From NCBI GenBank assembly GCA_003116975.1, contig BGKB01000035.1:496001-560000 (forward strand): a DNA stretch of 64,000 nt, given 5' to 3'. The translations under genes and the position numbers were made by a program. Positions 18,676-28,447 of this stretch are shown in pieces; positions within the stretch are counted from its first letter, which is position 1; each line of letters starts with the position of its first letter. Below the pieces are notes generated by a model. It saw only the letters and a program-made list of their open reading frames with translations, was not told the origin of the DNA and did not search any database. Source of the DNA: Aurantiochytrium sp. KH105 (Eukaryota; Sar; Bigyra; Thraustochytrida; Thraustochytriidae).

Positions 18676-21600
18676 TTAGCGAATGGCGTCCTGGACACGA
18701 CGAAAGAGCGCGTCCGCAGCCGTAGCCATCTGCGTTGCACGGCGCTGCGCCGGACTCGAGGCCGGCAAATTCGAGGCGATCTCGTGCAAGAGCACCAGCG
18801 TCGACGACAAATTGGCCCGCTGCTTCCCAACCGCCGCGGCGCTCGTCGTATCCGCCTCTTCCGTTCCACCACCGCCACGATGCGGAGGAACCACACCGCC
18901 CGCCCTGATCCACTTCGACGTGTCTGCCGAAATCACAGCGAGAAGGTGGCGGTACTGAGGCAAATCCTGCAAAACCTGAAGCACCGACGCCATGCGCTGT
19001 CGAGCAACGGAAAGCAAGACGAGCGCAAGCGCACCCTGGTCCTTCACACGGTCCGCCGACGCCTTGCCCGCCGCGTCGTCTCCGCGCGCATACAAACGAT
19101 GCGCAAGCTCAATATGTACCTTGTCCACAGGCACGCCGAGAGCCCGCGCCAGCTCAAACGCGAATGCAGGCTCGTCCACGTTTGCCTGCACAACGCGCTG
19201 CACCAAGCGTGTCCGTCGCGAGGCTATCTCATCAGCCTCCGGCGTCGATTCGTCCTTCTTGATCTGTAAAGTGAGCGCCTTCTCAAGTGGAATCTTGTTT
19301 CCAGCGAATAGCTGCGCCAAAAGCTTCAATCTTGAACCCGCGCCCTCCGCCCCGCCCTCCGTCACTCGCACAAGGCCTTTGAGCGCCAAAAGGGCGAGTC
19401 GGTCTTCTGCGACGCGCTGCGGAACAATGCTTGCTTGCGCGTCGCGCATTTCTTCGCGAAAGACCTTGTCGAGCCACGGAAATCCGAGCTCTTCCGCGCC
19501 CTCGTCCAGCACAGTAGCGCCATCCTTGACGTTGCGCTCCTCCTCCTTCTTGACATCATCACTTCCTTCTAATTCGTTCAGAATTGCGAGAGCGACGTCG
19601 CATCGCTTCTCCGAAACAAGTGCCTCGTTGCGCACTAGGGGTAAAATCGCAAGCTCGCGAACGCGAACTACAAGTCCGCGTCGCATTGGCACATCTTGAA
19701 TACTGCGCAAAGACTCGAGCGCGGCATCCAGATTTGCGCCATGCTCATCGCAATAGAGCAAGGCACGATGACCCTGAATGAGGTCTGATCCGAGCTTGCA
19801 CTGCGCCGTAAAGCGATCTTCAATTGCTGAAACGTCACGCTCCTCCACCAATGCTCGCGCGACGACTTGCGCAAACTTTGCTGTTTGGACTCCAAAATCC
19901 ATGCACGATAAATCGGACCGACGAGCGCAGCAGCAAATGACAAGCACATCCTCCAGCTCACGCGTAGCCTTGGTCAGTTCCGTCTTAGCCGCCTCCTCCG
20001 CGGCGCGTGCGCAAAGCCGTACGAGAATAAGTCCATGACACACATCTCGCGACTCTTGCGCATACTTAATAATGATTTCGACGTGTGCTTCTGCGCCCTT
20101 TAATAATTCTCCCAGCAATCGAATCACTGCGCTGGGAGCATTGCTCGCTGTATCGAGCACGCGCTCCAGAGGTAGCTGAAACCACCAGTCCAAAAACAAT
20201 TGCAAGTAGACTTGCGAGCTACCGTCGAAATGAGCCATTGCGCTCGTCACCTTGGAGAGCAGGAATACATCGACGAGAATTGGATCAAAGAGCAGCGCTG
20301 CTATACTTTGTTGCGTTTCAGGGCTCAGCTGGTGTGACGGCGTCAGATCAGGCAATTCAGAGCTCTCACTGGATACTTCGTTCTCGCCCGCGCTCTCATT
20401 GATCACTTCGTCCGTGCCCGAAGTACCGCCACGGTCGCCCCAATTACATTTTCTCTCATCCACTTGCACATTGGCGGGATCTGTCCAGCACAAGTCATCC
20501 ATGTCGCGGAGGACCAGTGCGCCAAAAACATGCAATAGTTCACGAATGCAAATAGGTTGCCGCGGCGTCCCAGCGTTTGTACCGCCCGCCGTCCAAATCG
20601 ACAGGTCCTCCGTCGCACACGGGACAAGCGAAGCATCAACATCAAGCTCTCGCAAGTCCGCAGCTACATTCTCCGGGGTGGAGACAGCGAGTGACGCGTG
20701 GAGACGCACCAGACGTACGCGTACCTCCAACTGGCGCAAGAGCCTTTCGCACGCAGCATCTTGCTTCATTTCACCGAGCACAGCTTGAGCATGAGCAATC
20801 ATGCGCAGGTGGAACTTGGCGGGGGGGATCAATACTCCAGTCAAATCAGTGTCCATGGCGAGGAGCAATCGCCAAATTACGTCTGCTTGCTTGGTCTCCC
20901 CAAAGATTGTCTCAGCCTGGCGAAACCGCGCCCTCCCAAGCGCATGGCGAAATTGGTGCGCCATAAAGCCCGCCTGCTGATTCTTGCCCTTGTTCAAATG
21001 CGTCATGAGGCGCTCTAGGCTTGCGCGCGTGGTCAACACCTCTTGCACATTGAGTCCGCACACTCTCTCCTCCTCCTCCTCCTCCTCCTCCTCCTCCTCC
21101 TCGTCGTCCTCGTCCTCTTCCCGTGCCGAGGTGCCATCACGTACTAGAAAACACCGCGCCTGCCGCGACGTCCAGTCCACGTGTGTTAATAAGTGCACGG
21201 TGCCCACCGCGCATGAGGGCAATCGCATGCTCGACACCAAGACGCACCCTGGGACGCGCCAAATTTGCACCGTCTCGCGCCATGGTGCAAGAATGACCAA
21301 GTACTGCCCATTTCGTTCATCGCCGCCCTCGGCCCCGCAATCCACACTTGGTTCCCCCTCGCGTGCGCTTGCTTCGTTGCACGTGTCGTCCTCTTGATCG
21401 GTCCATGATTCAGGACAAGTGAGCCAGGCCGTTTGCGCATCGCGATAGCCCTTCCAAATGCGCAACAGGCGAAGTCCGCACGTGTCCAGCAGCACTACAC
21501 GACCAAGGGCATCGACCGTGACAGCATAGCGCTGCGAAGGGTCCTGACCGTTCAAATGCCCATTGACGACACGATTCACAGAGTCGAAAATGGCATGGCG

Positions 21601-22815
21601 ACTCGAAAGGGTTGCCGTACCTCGGGCCGAACGTGCATCGGCAGGCGGGCTCTTGAGCGCCTGCGCAGAGGCCCCACCATTCTCGCCCGCATCGTCCTCC
21701 GCGTCAGCCTCACGTTTCCCTCTATCATCACGCTGCGTGGCGTCTTGCCCATTTGCAAGACTCGAGACGCTCGCAGTAGATTCGCTCGCTTCCTTTGTCG
21801 GCTCCGAACTACCGCCATAACCCCATGAGCGAGCGAGGGAAAATACATGGCTTCCCAACGACGAAACCACTGACTTGACAAGCGCCGAACCAACGCCTCC
21901 AGTCGCCGGCCCCGCATCCTCGGTGTCAAATTGGTCCGTCACATGCACAGCCCAGGCAGGCCGCACACCAACTGCCAAGATGGCTTGTGCCGTGCTCGCC
22001 TCGGCGTCATTATTGTCCCATAACATTGCTTCGGGAGCGTAGTAGGCTGGCTCCCACCGAAAGGGGGCAAAACCATGCACTTCACGCTGGTTCTTGAGCT
22101 TATACACCCGCATCGACGCAGGTTCTGTCCAGCTTGCGCAAGATATGGCCTCGTGTAAGTGGAGACAAACGACTCTTCGATCTTCATACAGTATCCACAA
22201 TGTCCCTCCGTCGCCTTCATTCGCTTCTTCTTCTTCTTCTTTGTCTTCCCTTTCATCTGTTTCACACGGCTCTGGCGTCGCATGGAATCTAGCAAAGGGA
22301 GAACCCGGCGTCCGGGCCCGAGAAGAGTCTGCCGTGGGAGCCATAAAAGCGATCTCTTGAACAGGAGCACCGTGCAAGACGAATTCGCGAGACACCACCC
22401 GTGTGTCTTCGCTCACAGGCAGCACGCGAATGAGACCGTTCACATACCCTGCAATGAGGCAGCATGCCTCGCCACGGCCGGCAAACTGCAGCGCGCGGAG
22501 CCCCTTCAGGTTCGCCACCCTCCAGATCTTGGCCACATTCGCTTCTCTTGTCAGTTCCGCGACATGCACCGACCTGTCATCCACAGAGTACGCTAGCCAC
22601 GACGCGGCCCGATCTCCTGCGGCGGGCGTCGCCGTCAGCCTGCTCACCGCGCCGCTCTGCAGCAGGCCTCGTGCGTGGCGCGCCGCGGCGGGGACCTCGC
22701 GGTTCGCGCCCGGAGTCGCGCCATCGTCGGCCGCCGCCGCTGATTCTCCCGCGCCGCGCGGCTGCTCGCGCTCTGCGGGGCGTCGGGCAGCCACTGCCCA
22801 TCTCCTGCCGAGCAT
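18676..22815 (-). CDS. RAB3GAP2: Rab3 GTPase-activating protein regulatory subunit (Rab3GAP2) homologue
   Basis: From the ATG at 22815 the product is 1379 residues, close to the 1393 of human RAB3GAP2. This decides the start: the frame stays open further upstream, but that stretch is Arg/Ala-rich and overlaps the divergent ankyrin gene. The N-terminal half is a WD-like propeller region. It contains the family's signature LGRVVLLDTCGLRLLRIWKG followed by YRDAQTAW, close to the human 'GRVILLDxxRGxxxRMWKGYRDAQ'. The LLQSGAVSRL start, the YLVILAPWRETVQIW strand and a helical C-terminal half also fit. A Glu-rich insertion comes from a pure CTC run at 21067-21101. With Rab3GAP1 the protein activates Rab18 and Rab3 in membrane traffic and autophagy. 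Rab3GAP1 is not in the window. Confidence 0.85.
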   Translation of the reverse strand: MLGRRWAVAARRPAEREQPRGAGESAAAADDGATPGANREVPAAARHARGLLQSGAVSRLTATPAAGDRAASWLAYSVDDRSVHVAELTREANVAKIWRVANLKGLRALQFAGRGEACCLIAGYVNGLIRVLPVSEDTRVVSREFVLHGAPVQEIAFMAPTADSSRARTPGSPFARFHATPEPCETDEREDKEEEEEANEGDGGTLWILYEDRRVVCLHLHEAISCASWTEPASMRVYKLKNQREVHGFAPFRWEPAYYAPEAMLWDNNDAEASTAQAILAVGVRPAWAVHVTDQFDTEDAGPATGGVGSALVKSVVSSLGSHVFSLARSWGYGGSSEPTKEASESTASVSSLANGQDATQRDDRGKREADAEDDAGENGGASAQALKSPPADARSARGTATLSSRHAIFDSVNRVVNGHLNGQDPSQRYAVTVDALGRVVLLDTCGLRLLRIWKGYRDAQTAWLTCPESWTDQEDDTCNEASAREGEPSVDCGAEGGDERNGQYLVILAPWRETVQIWRVPGCVLVSSMRLPSCAVGTVHLLTHVDWTSRQARCFLVRDGTSAREEDEDDEEEEEEEEEEEERVCGLNVQEVLTTRASLERLMTHLNKGKNQQAGFMAHQFRHALGRARFRQAETIFGETKQADVIWRLLLAMDTDLTGVLIPPAKFHLRMIAHAQAVLGEMKQDAACERLLRQLEVRVRLVRLHASLAVSTPENVAADLRELDVDASLVPCATEDLSIWTAGGTNAGTPRQPICIRELLHVFGALVLRDMDDLCWTDPANVQVDERKCNWGDRGGTSGTDEVINESAGENEVSSESSELPDLTPSHQLSPETQQSIAALLFDPILVDVFLLSKVTSAMAHFDGSSQVYLQLFLDWWFQLPLERVLDTASNAPSAVIRLLGELLKGAEAHVEIIIKYAQESRDVCHGLILVRLCARAAEEAAKTELTKATRELEDVLVICCCARRSDLSCMDFGVQTAKFAQVVARALVEERDVSAIEDRFTAQCKLGSDLIQGHRALLYCDEHGANLDAALESLRSIQDVPMRRGLVVRVRELAILPLVRNEALVSEKRCDVALAILNELEGSDDVKKEEERNVKDGATVLDEGAEELGFPWLDKVFREEMRDAQASIVPQRVAEDRLALLALKGLVRVTEGGAEGAGSRLKLLAQLFAGNKIPLEKALTLQIKKDESTPEADEIASRRTRLVQRVVQANVDEPAFAFELARALGVPVDKVHIELAHRLYARGDDAAGKASADRVKDQGALALVLLSVARQRMASVLQVLQDLPQYRHLLAVISADTSKWIRAGGVVPPHRGGGGTEEADTTSAAAVGKQRANLSSTLVLLHEIASNLPASSPAQRRATQMATAADALFRRVQDAIR

Positions 22816-23340
22816 GTGGCGCCCGCGGCTCTCCCCCGCGGCGTCCTCCGCGCGTCCCGCGGTCCTCGCGCTCTGTCTCCAGCCCGGATTTGCTGCTCGC
22901 TCGCTCGCCCCGAGTTCCTCCCGTCCCTCTGCCTCTCCTCTGCGCCCCACCGGGCCTCGCAAGTGGGCTATCCGCGCCGCCGCAAGTGCGCTATGCGGCC
23001 CCGCAAGTCGCTCTGCCGCCGCGGCAAGTGCGCCAGACGGGGTCGTTCCCCGCGGCCGCGGCCGGCACGAACGTGCCACTTGCGGCGGCGGCGGCACAAA
23101 CGTGGGGGCTGCGTCTGCCTGCCTCTCTGCCTGTCTGTCTTTCTGTCTGTCTATCTGTCTGCGCGCGGCAGTCCGCGACGCCGAGGCGAGCGCGCGAGCC
23201 CGAGGCGCGACGCGGCGCGGCGCGGCGGCGGAGACGCGGCAAGCCCGGCCCTGCGCCTCGCGGCGCGAGGCGCGGCGCGGGCCGGCGCGGGAGGCGCGGG
23301 CGCGGACACGCGGCAGCGCCGCGTCGACGCCGAGGCGACC
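22816..23340. promoter_or_regulatory. Divergent promoter region, Rab3GAP2-like / ankyrin gene
   Basis: 525 bases separate two start codons that point away from each other. The region carries a phased set of CGCAAGTG-like sites (22958-23084) and a CTGT repeat run (about 23131-23161). It is very GC-rich near the ankyrin start. Both flanking frames stay open through it, which I attribute to composition. Confidence 0.6.
22958..23084. promoter_or_regulatory. Array of CGCAAGTG-like sites with about 21-bp spacing
   Basis: Direct copies at 22958, 22981, 23002 (ends C instead of G) and 23023 (starts GG), then an inverted copy CACTTGCG at 23077-23084. The direct copies are spaced 23, 21 and 21 bases, close to two helical turns. 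A binding site for a transcription factor is inferred from position and phasing only. Confidence 0.5.
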
Positions 23341-24815
23341 ATGTTCGGGTACTTTGAGGACAAGGTGAGCGAGCTGTACAAGGTGCTCGCGCCGGAGCCC
23401 TCCGAGGAGGAGAGGTTCCTGGAGGCCATCGCTCGCGGCGACCTCCACACGGTGCAGGACTACGTGGAGCGCCGCGGCTTTGATGCGAGCTGGCGCAACA
23501 AAAATGGAAACACGGCCCTGCACGTGGCTTGCTTCAACGGCCAAGCACACATCGTCGACTATCTCATCCAATGCGGAGCTGATGTGCGAGCGCGCGGCCA
23601 GGGGAACAACTCTTGCTTGCACTTTGCCGCCGCAAAAGGTCACACCGAGCTCGTCAAGCAGTTTCTCGGCATGGGAATTAGTATCCTTGACAAGAATGAC
23701 AAGGGTAAGAACGGCTACGATGTTGCTCAAGGATTTGGTCTTCGCCAATACCTCATGCCCATCATGTTTGAAGAGGAGCAGCGCACGGGCACTGCGCCGC
23801 AAATTGTCGGCGCCACGATTGACCCTGCGGCACAGCAGGCACGTCTCGCGAATCTTGCCCCTCCCCCGAAGATGGGCGAGGCATACGGTGGACCTCCCGA
23901 CCAGCAGAGCCAGCAATACTCGTCGTCTGGAAACGAAGCCGATGCTCAAATGCAAGCGCTACTCACGCCGCACAATGCTCAGCAGCAGCAACAGCAGCAG
24001 CAGCAACAAAATCAGCAGCAGCAGCAACAACAACCTCCGTCTCCCTCGATGCGAAGCACGAACAGCGCGACACCGCCACTACCTTCCAACTCTACTCCCT
24101 TTAATCCTAGTGCGCTACATCAACAGCAACAACAACAGCACCAACAGCAACAGCACCAGCAACATGCGCCACCGCCGCCTCAGCAGCACCAGCACCAGCC
24201 GCAACAACCGCCGCAGCACCAGCCGCAGCAACCGCCGCAGCAGCATGGATCGGCGCCGCCTACGACAGTCCACTCAGCGTACACGGATCCAAACCGTCGC
24301 GGTGACGGCTCTCGCCCCTTCATGCTGCACGATGATGGCTTTGTGACAACTGTGGGAAATCCTGCGCTTGCTGCCAAGTACGGCAACAAGTCGAACTACA
24401 CGGACGTGGGCTACGACTCGAAATCTTCCGCATCGGGCGGCCCTATTGCGCCACCAACGTACAATCCTGGTCTTGCCAAAAAGTCCCCCTTTGCTCAGGG
24501 ACGTTATGTCTCGTACAACGCAGGTGCTGCACCCATGCCGTACGCGCCTCAACCTGTGACTAATGCGTCTGGGCCTGGGGCTGCGCCGCACCCATCGATG
24601 GCCCCACCGAATTCTTTTTCTGGTACAAATGTTCAGGTGTTTTCTCCGGCACAAGCAAGGCAACCGCAAGCGGCACAGTCGATTCGTCAGCCTTCGCCGC
24701 CTTCACCAGCGGCAAATCCGACACCATTTCGACCTGCGGTACAGCAACCTATGCAACAGTCTCCTGCTCAATATCAGCAGCAACACCCACCGCAACATTC
24801 GCAACCGCAAGCCAT

Positions 24816-24848
<33 letters not shown>

Positions 24849-24936
24849 GCACGTGCCGACGCTCGAGACCTCGGGCAATGGAACTGGTCATGTGTCGTCT
24901 CCACTGTCCCCGAGTGAGGAAGGGTCTTTCAACTAA
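23341..24936 (+). CDS. Ankyrin-repeat protein with glutamine/proline-rich tail
   Basis: 531 residues from the ATG at 23341, starting MFGYFEDKVSELYKVLAPEP. I chose this start because the frame further upstream (to 22816) is Arg/Ala-rich and lies in the divergent promoter. Ankyrin repeats occupy about residues 25-150: NGNTALHVACFNGQAHIVDY and NNSCLHFAAAKGHTELVKQF are near-consensus. From about 200 onward it is a low-complexity tail of Gln, Pro and Ser with several polyQ runs. A more ordered island DGFVTTVGNPALAAKYG lies near residue 345. No catalytic motif is visible, so a scaffold role is likely; partners are unknown. It is divergently paired with the Rab3GAP2-like gene. Confidence 0.8.
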
Positions 24937-25215
24937 TTGAGCTGCGTTTCTTCTTGTGTTTCCTTCTTCTTTTTGCTTGGTGACCTTGGCTCCCTATTGC
25001 AACTTTGTGCTTTTCACACACACACAGAACACCATAGGCCATCTGCATTTGTTTCGCAAACAAATCAAAAAGCGACGTCACAGCTAGCGCGTCGGCGCCT
25101 CCTTAGCCTCCTGCACTGCTGCGCTTCCCGCGACGTGACCTTGACGCGGGAGCGCGAGTGAACGCGTGTCTCCAGCGCAAGATTCTCTCAATAATCGAAC
25201 GAGGCAGAGTTCGCC

Positions 25216-26709
25216 ATGGTGCAGCAGAGCTCGTCGTCATCACTTACCGTGGGCAGGGACGATGAGGGCAAGAGCCACAACAAGGTAGCCACGTCGCAAG
25301 GCACCGCGTCTTGGGCGCAAAGAAAGGCGTCGCCACCAGCGCTTCCAGCCGCTGGCCCGCCAACTGCCGTGACGGCAGCTGCAGTTGCCGGAGTTGTAGG
25401 CGTTGTAGGTTTTGCTCCCTGGTGGGGTACGCTAGCCACGGCCATGGCCTTGTACAGCGCGCTGTGCGCGTATGGAAATCAGGCGTACGAAAGGGCGCCA
25501 GAAGAACGCCCGGAAGCGACGCATCATTTCACTTTTCAAGCGCAGTACTCGACGCAATACAATATCATGCAAGGTATCTCCTTTGGCGAGTGGACGGAGA
25601 TCTTGTACACGCGCTGGCGACACATCGACTGGCGTCTCTATGGCGTTCGCGTGCTCATTTTGACGCTCATGTCAGCTTTCAACTCCATATTGGCCTCCAT
25701 AGAGTACGTGCTCTATGGAAAGGAAGTGGCGGCCACCAAAATTGACGAGAGTCCCGTCTTTGTGCTCGGGCACCCGCGGACAGGAACAACGCATCTCTTT
25801 AACGTCTTGGCGCAAGACAAAGACCAGTTTATCTATCCCAACACTTTCCAATGTGGGTTTCCACATGGCATGCGACTTCTCGGGGACAAAACTTATCTCT
25901 TTGCCAACGCGCTCGGCGAAACGCGACCCATGGACAATGTCAAGATTAGCTTTGACGTACCACAAGAAGACGAGCTTGCCCTCAACCTCTTTACAGCCGG
26001 CAAGTCACCATACATGCCGCTTGCCTTTATGAACAGGGAGCCTGAATTTCGCGATTACTTTACTTTTGATAACGTTCCGGAGGCCAAGACCCGCTGGATT
26101 GCAGCACTCTATGAGTTCCTGCGTCGCGTTACCGCCGACTATGTCGCAAGGGGCGCCAAGACGCGACGCATGGTGATGAAAAGTCCATGCCATGTCGCAC
26201 GTGCAAGACTCTTGTACCAGCTCTTCCCTAAAGCGCAATTCGTTTACATTCACAGGAATCCGTACACGGTATGGAAGAGTGCAGCCAATATGGCTGACAA
26301 AACCTATTGGCACACCTACCTCGCGCGACCTACGGACGAGCACATTACAGAGTTCATTCTCCGCCAATACGAGATACTCTTTGACGAATATCGGGCGGCT
26401 CGCGCCGAGATTCCTCCGGAGCAGTTCATGATTGTCTCCTTCGATCAGCTCGACGCCGACGGTCTTGGGACACTTGAGCGAATATATAAGCACTTTGGCT
26501 GGAACACCTGGGACACCGCCAAACCTCGTATTGCCAAATATCTGGCCTCTCTCGGAACCTACAAAAAGAACTCCTTTGTGCCCATTCCACAACCCATGCG
26601 TGATTACGTGCTCAAAAGATGGGGGCCATCTTTTGAGGAGTTTGGATATAGCAAGAACGATGAAAAGGATCAAAAAGCCTCGCGGCCGCGAGGTCGTTCT
26701 GAACAATGA
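25216..26709 (+). CDS. Membrane-anchored sulfotransferase-family protein
   Basis: 497 residues. A hydrophobic segment at about 51-85 suggests a type II membrane anchor, as in Golgi sulfotransferases. The PAPS 5'-phosphosulfate loop is FVLGHPRTGTTHLFNVL (about 182-198). The 3'-phosphate region is VMKSPCHVARARLLYQLFP then FVYIHRNPYTVWKS (about 320-355), with the expected Arg. The pattern fits the Sulfotransfer_3-like family, which moves sulfate from PAPS to small molecules or glycans. The acceptor cannot be read from sequence. The ATG at 25216 is the first in frame and precedes the anchor by about 50 residues. It lies 279 bases after the ankyrin gene on the same strand. Confidence 0.82.
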   Translation: MVQQSSSSSLTVGRDDEGKSHNKVATSQGTASWAQRKASPPALPAAGPPTAVTAAAVAGVVGVVGFAPWWGTLATAMALYSALCAYGNQAYERAPEERPEATHHFTFQAQYSTQYNIMQGISFGEWTEILYTRWRHIDWRLYGVRVLILTLMSAFNSILASIEYVLYGKEVAATKIDESPVFVLGHPRTGTTHLFNVLAQDKDQFIYPNTFQCGFPHGMRLLGDKTYLFANALGETRPMDNVKISFDVPQEDELALNLFTAGKSPYMPLAFMNREPEFRDYFTFDNVPEAKTRWIAALYEFLRRVTADYVARGAKTRRMVMKSPCHVARARLLYQLFPKAQFVYIHRNPYTVWKSAANMADKTYWHTYLARPTDEHITEFILRQYEILFDEYRAARAEIPPEQFMIVSFDQLDADGLGTLERIYKHFGWNTWDTAKPRIAKYLASLGTYKKNSFVPIPQPMRDYVLKRWGPSFEEFGYSKNDEKDQKASRPRGRSEQ

Positions 26710-26854
26710 CTGGGTCCATGACTGACTGTTCAAAGTATGTTTCTCTTCGTTCCATGCCGTCGCTGCTTCCTGTTTGTTTGTTTGTTTGTTTGTTTGCTAC
26801 ATTCCTTCTTGTCTTTTCGAACAAGAAACAATCCAAACGACACATTTGTTGTTT

Positions 26855-28330
26855 TCACGCGACAGCCACCGAAGCTGTCGCGAGCACCACACGAAAATCT
26901 TGCGCAGTTATCTTCTTCTCATTCCGCCTCAGTGCTTCAAGCGCAGCGCGGTCGCACAAGGAAACGAGCTCGGCTCCACTCCAGCCTTCCGTCGCGCCAA
27001 CGAGGACTTCTACGTCCACGTCAGGACCCCACGACCGCATCGTCGCCTGCCGACGCCGCAAAATCGTCTCGCGCCCGACCTTGTCAGGCAGAGGGACGTG
27101 AAGCCGTCGATCAAAGCGCCCAGGTCTCAGAAGCGCCGGGTCAATCGCCTCGGGAACGTTTGTGGACGCCATAATGACCAAGCCGGGGACGTGTATATCA
27201 GTCTCTTGGAGAAACTGAGCAATCATCTTTCGACCAAGCTCCCCTGAGGATGCCCGTGACCCAAACATGGCCTGAAACTCATCAAAAAAGAGGACACAGG
27301 GCGCTGCACGCCGCGCCATTGCAAAAATGGCTGCAATCATTCGCTCGCTCTCGCCAACGTGACCTCGCACGACATCGCTAATCGACACCGACAATAGACT
27401 TGCATTCGTCTCCTTTGCCACAGCGCTTGCAAGCAAGGTTTTTCCCGTGCCTGGCGGACCGTAGAGCAGCACGCCCCCCGGCGGGGCCACGCCGAGTGAA
27501 GAAAAGGTCTCGCTGTACACCGTTGGCCAAACGATCATTTCCTGAAGTGCCTGCTTCGTGGCTTCAAGACCGCCAATATCGTCCCAGCTTGTTGACACGC
27601 GATCTGCGGACACTACCGTAAACGGTGCATCTGCGCCGGCATCAGCACGAAAGAGACCAGGTACATATGCATCCACGGATGCGGCAAGATCTTCGAGGCG
27701 TTCGACGCCATGACAGAGATCCACAATGTCTCCAGCAACCCAACCGTGGCACCTAGCATTCACATCGCGGATCAGCGAGTCGACAGTGTCTTTGTCCGGC
27801 TCGGGCTCTGACAGCGGAGGATACTGCGCCAGTGTGCCTCGCCATATGACGAGGCGCTCCTCGGGTGAAGGCACGGGAATCTCAATTCTCTCCGGAGCAG
27901 CTTTGCAGACAAGAGCGTGCAAGTCATCTGGACGCGGTGCGATTAGCACGATGACGCGTCCTGCAGCGTCCCGAAGTGCCTGCACCAAGGTGAGCACGAG
28001 CCGCGCGTCAGCCTTGGGCGAGAACCATAGGTCTGCGTCATCCACGACCACGGCGCGACCTTCGCCGCCAAGGGCCTCGTCGAGAGCGTCACGGAGTGCG
28101 TGATCCTCCTCAAATGCGCCTGCGCCGCCGCTGGCCTGGGCTGCCCGCTCCCTCGCGCCTGCGAGGTCCACGTGCACAGGGTCGCCGCGCAGAGTCGCGT
28201 TCGCCTGTGCGGCCTCGAGCGCCGCTCGCACAACATAGGTCTTGCCGACGCCGCGAGGACCGGTCACGAGCAGAGCGCCGCCGCCAGACGCGGACGTCCG
28301 CGCCACGCGTGCCGCCACCGTCGCCTCCAT
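26855..28330 (-). CDS. Tandem AAA+ ATPase (Cdc48/AFG2-like arrangement)
   Basis: 491 residues from the ATG at 28330. The first ATPase domain has Walker A GPRGVGKT (about 24-31) and a Walker B-like VVVDDADLW, where Asp replaces the usual catalytic Glu. The second domain has GPPGTGKTLLASAVAKE (about 289), Walker B VLFFDEFQAMFG, sensor-1 MASTN and the RPGRFDR arginine-finger segment; it ends in a typical AAA helical lid. D1 therefore looks poorly active and D2 active. The D2 sequence is nearest to type II AAA proteins such as AFG2/SPATA5 and peroxisomal PEX1/PEX6, and I cannot choose between them. The protein is short for those families because a separate N-domain is missing. The frame continues to an ATG at 28591, but the added part is Gly/Pro-rich and overlaps the divergent gene. 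Confidence 0.75.
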   Translation of the reverse strand: MEATVAARVARTSASGGGALLVTGPRGVGKTYVVRAALEAAQANATLRGDPVHVDLAGARERAAQASGGAGAFEEDHALRDALDEALGGEGRAVVVDDADLWFSPKADARLVLTLVQALRDAAGRVIVLIAPRPDDLHALVCKAAPERIEIPVPSPEERLVIWRGTLAQYPPLSEPEPDKDTVDSLIRDVNARCHGWVAGDIVDLCHGVERLEDLAASVDAYVPGLFRADAGADAPFTVVSADRVSTSWDDIGGLEATKQALQEMIVWPTVYSETFSSLGVAPPGGVLLYGPPGTGKTLLASAVAKETNASLLSVSISDVVRGHVGESERMIAAIFAMARRAAPCVLFFDEFQAMFGSRASSGELGRKMIAQFLQETDIHVPGLVIMASTNVPEAIDPALLRPGRFDRRLHVPLPDKVGRETILRRRQATMRSWGPDVDVEVLVGATEGWSGAELVSLCDRAALEALRRNEKKITAQDFRVVLATASVAVA

Positions 28331-28447
28331 CCGCGTGCGAGCTGTGAGCCGTGCGTCGAACGGAGTTTGAGCGCGCTTGCAGCCAGCGGCGCCAGAGTCC
28401 CAAACTCCATTCGGAGGACCTCCACCACCACCGTCTGGCGAGCGACG

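Noticed and set aside
22816-23955. Minus-strand extension of the Rab3GAP2-like frame to an ATG at 23955
   Set aside because: The extra 380 residues are Arg/Ala-rich and antisense to the ankyrin gene. The start at 22815 gives the family's normal length.
26855-28330. Naming the AAA protein PEX1 or PEX6
   Set aside because: FFDEF fits PEX1-like D2, but the chain is half the usual length and lacks the N-domain, so the name is not supported.
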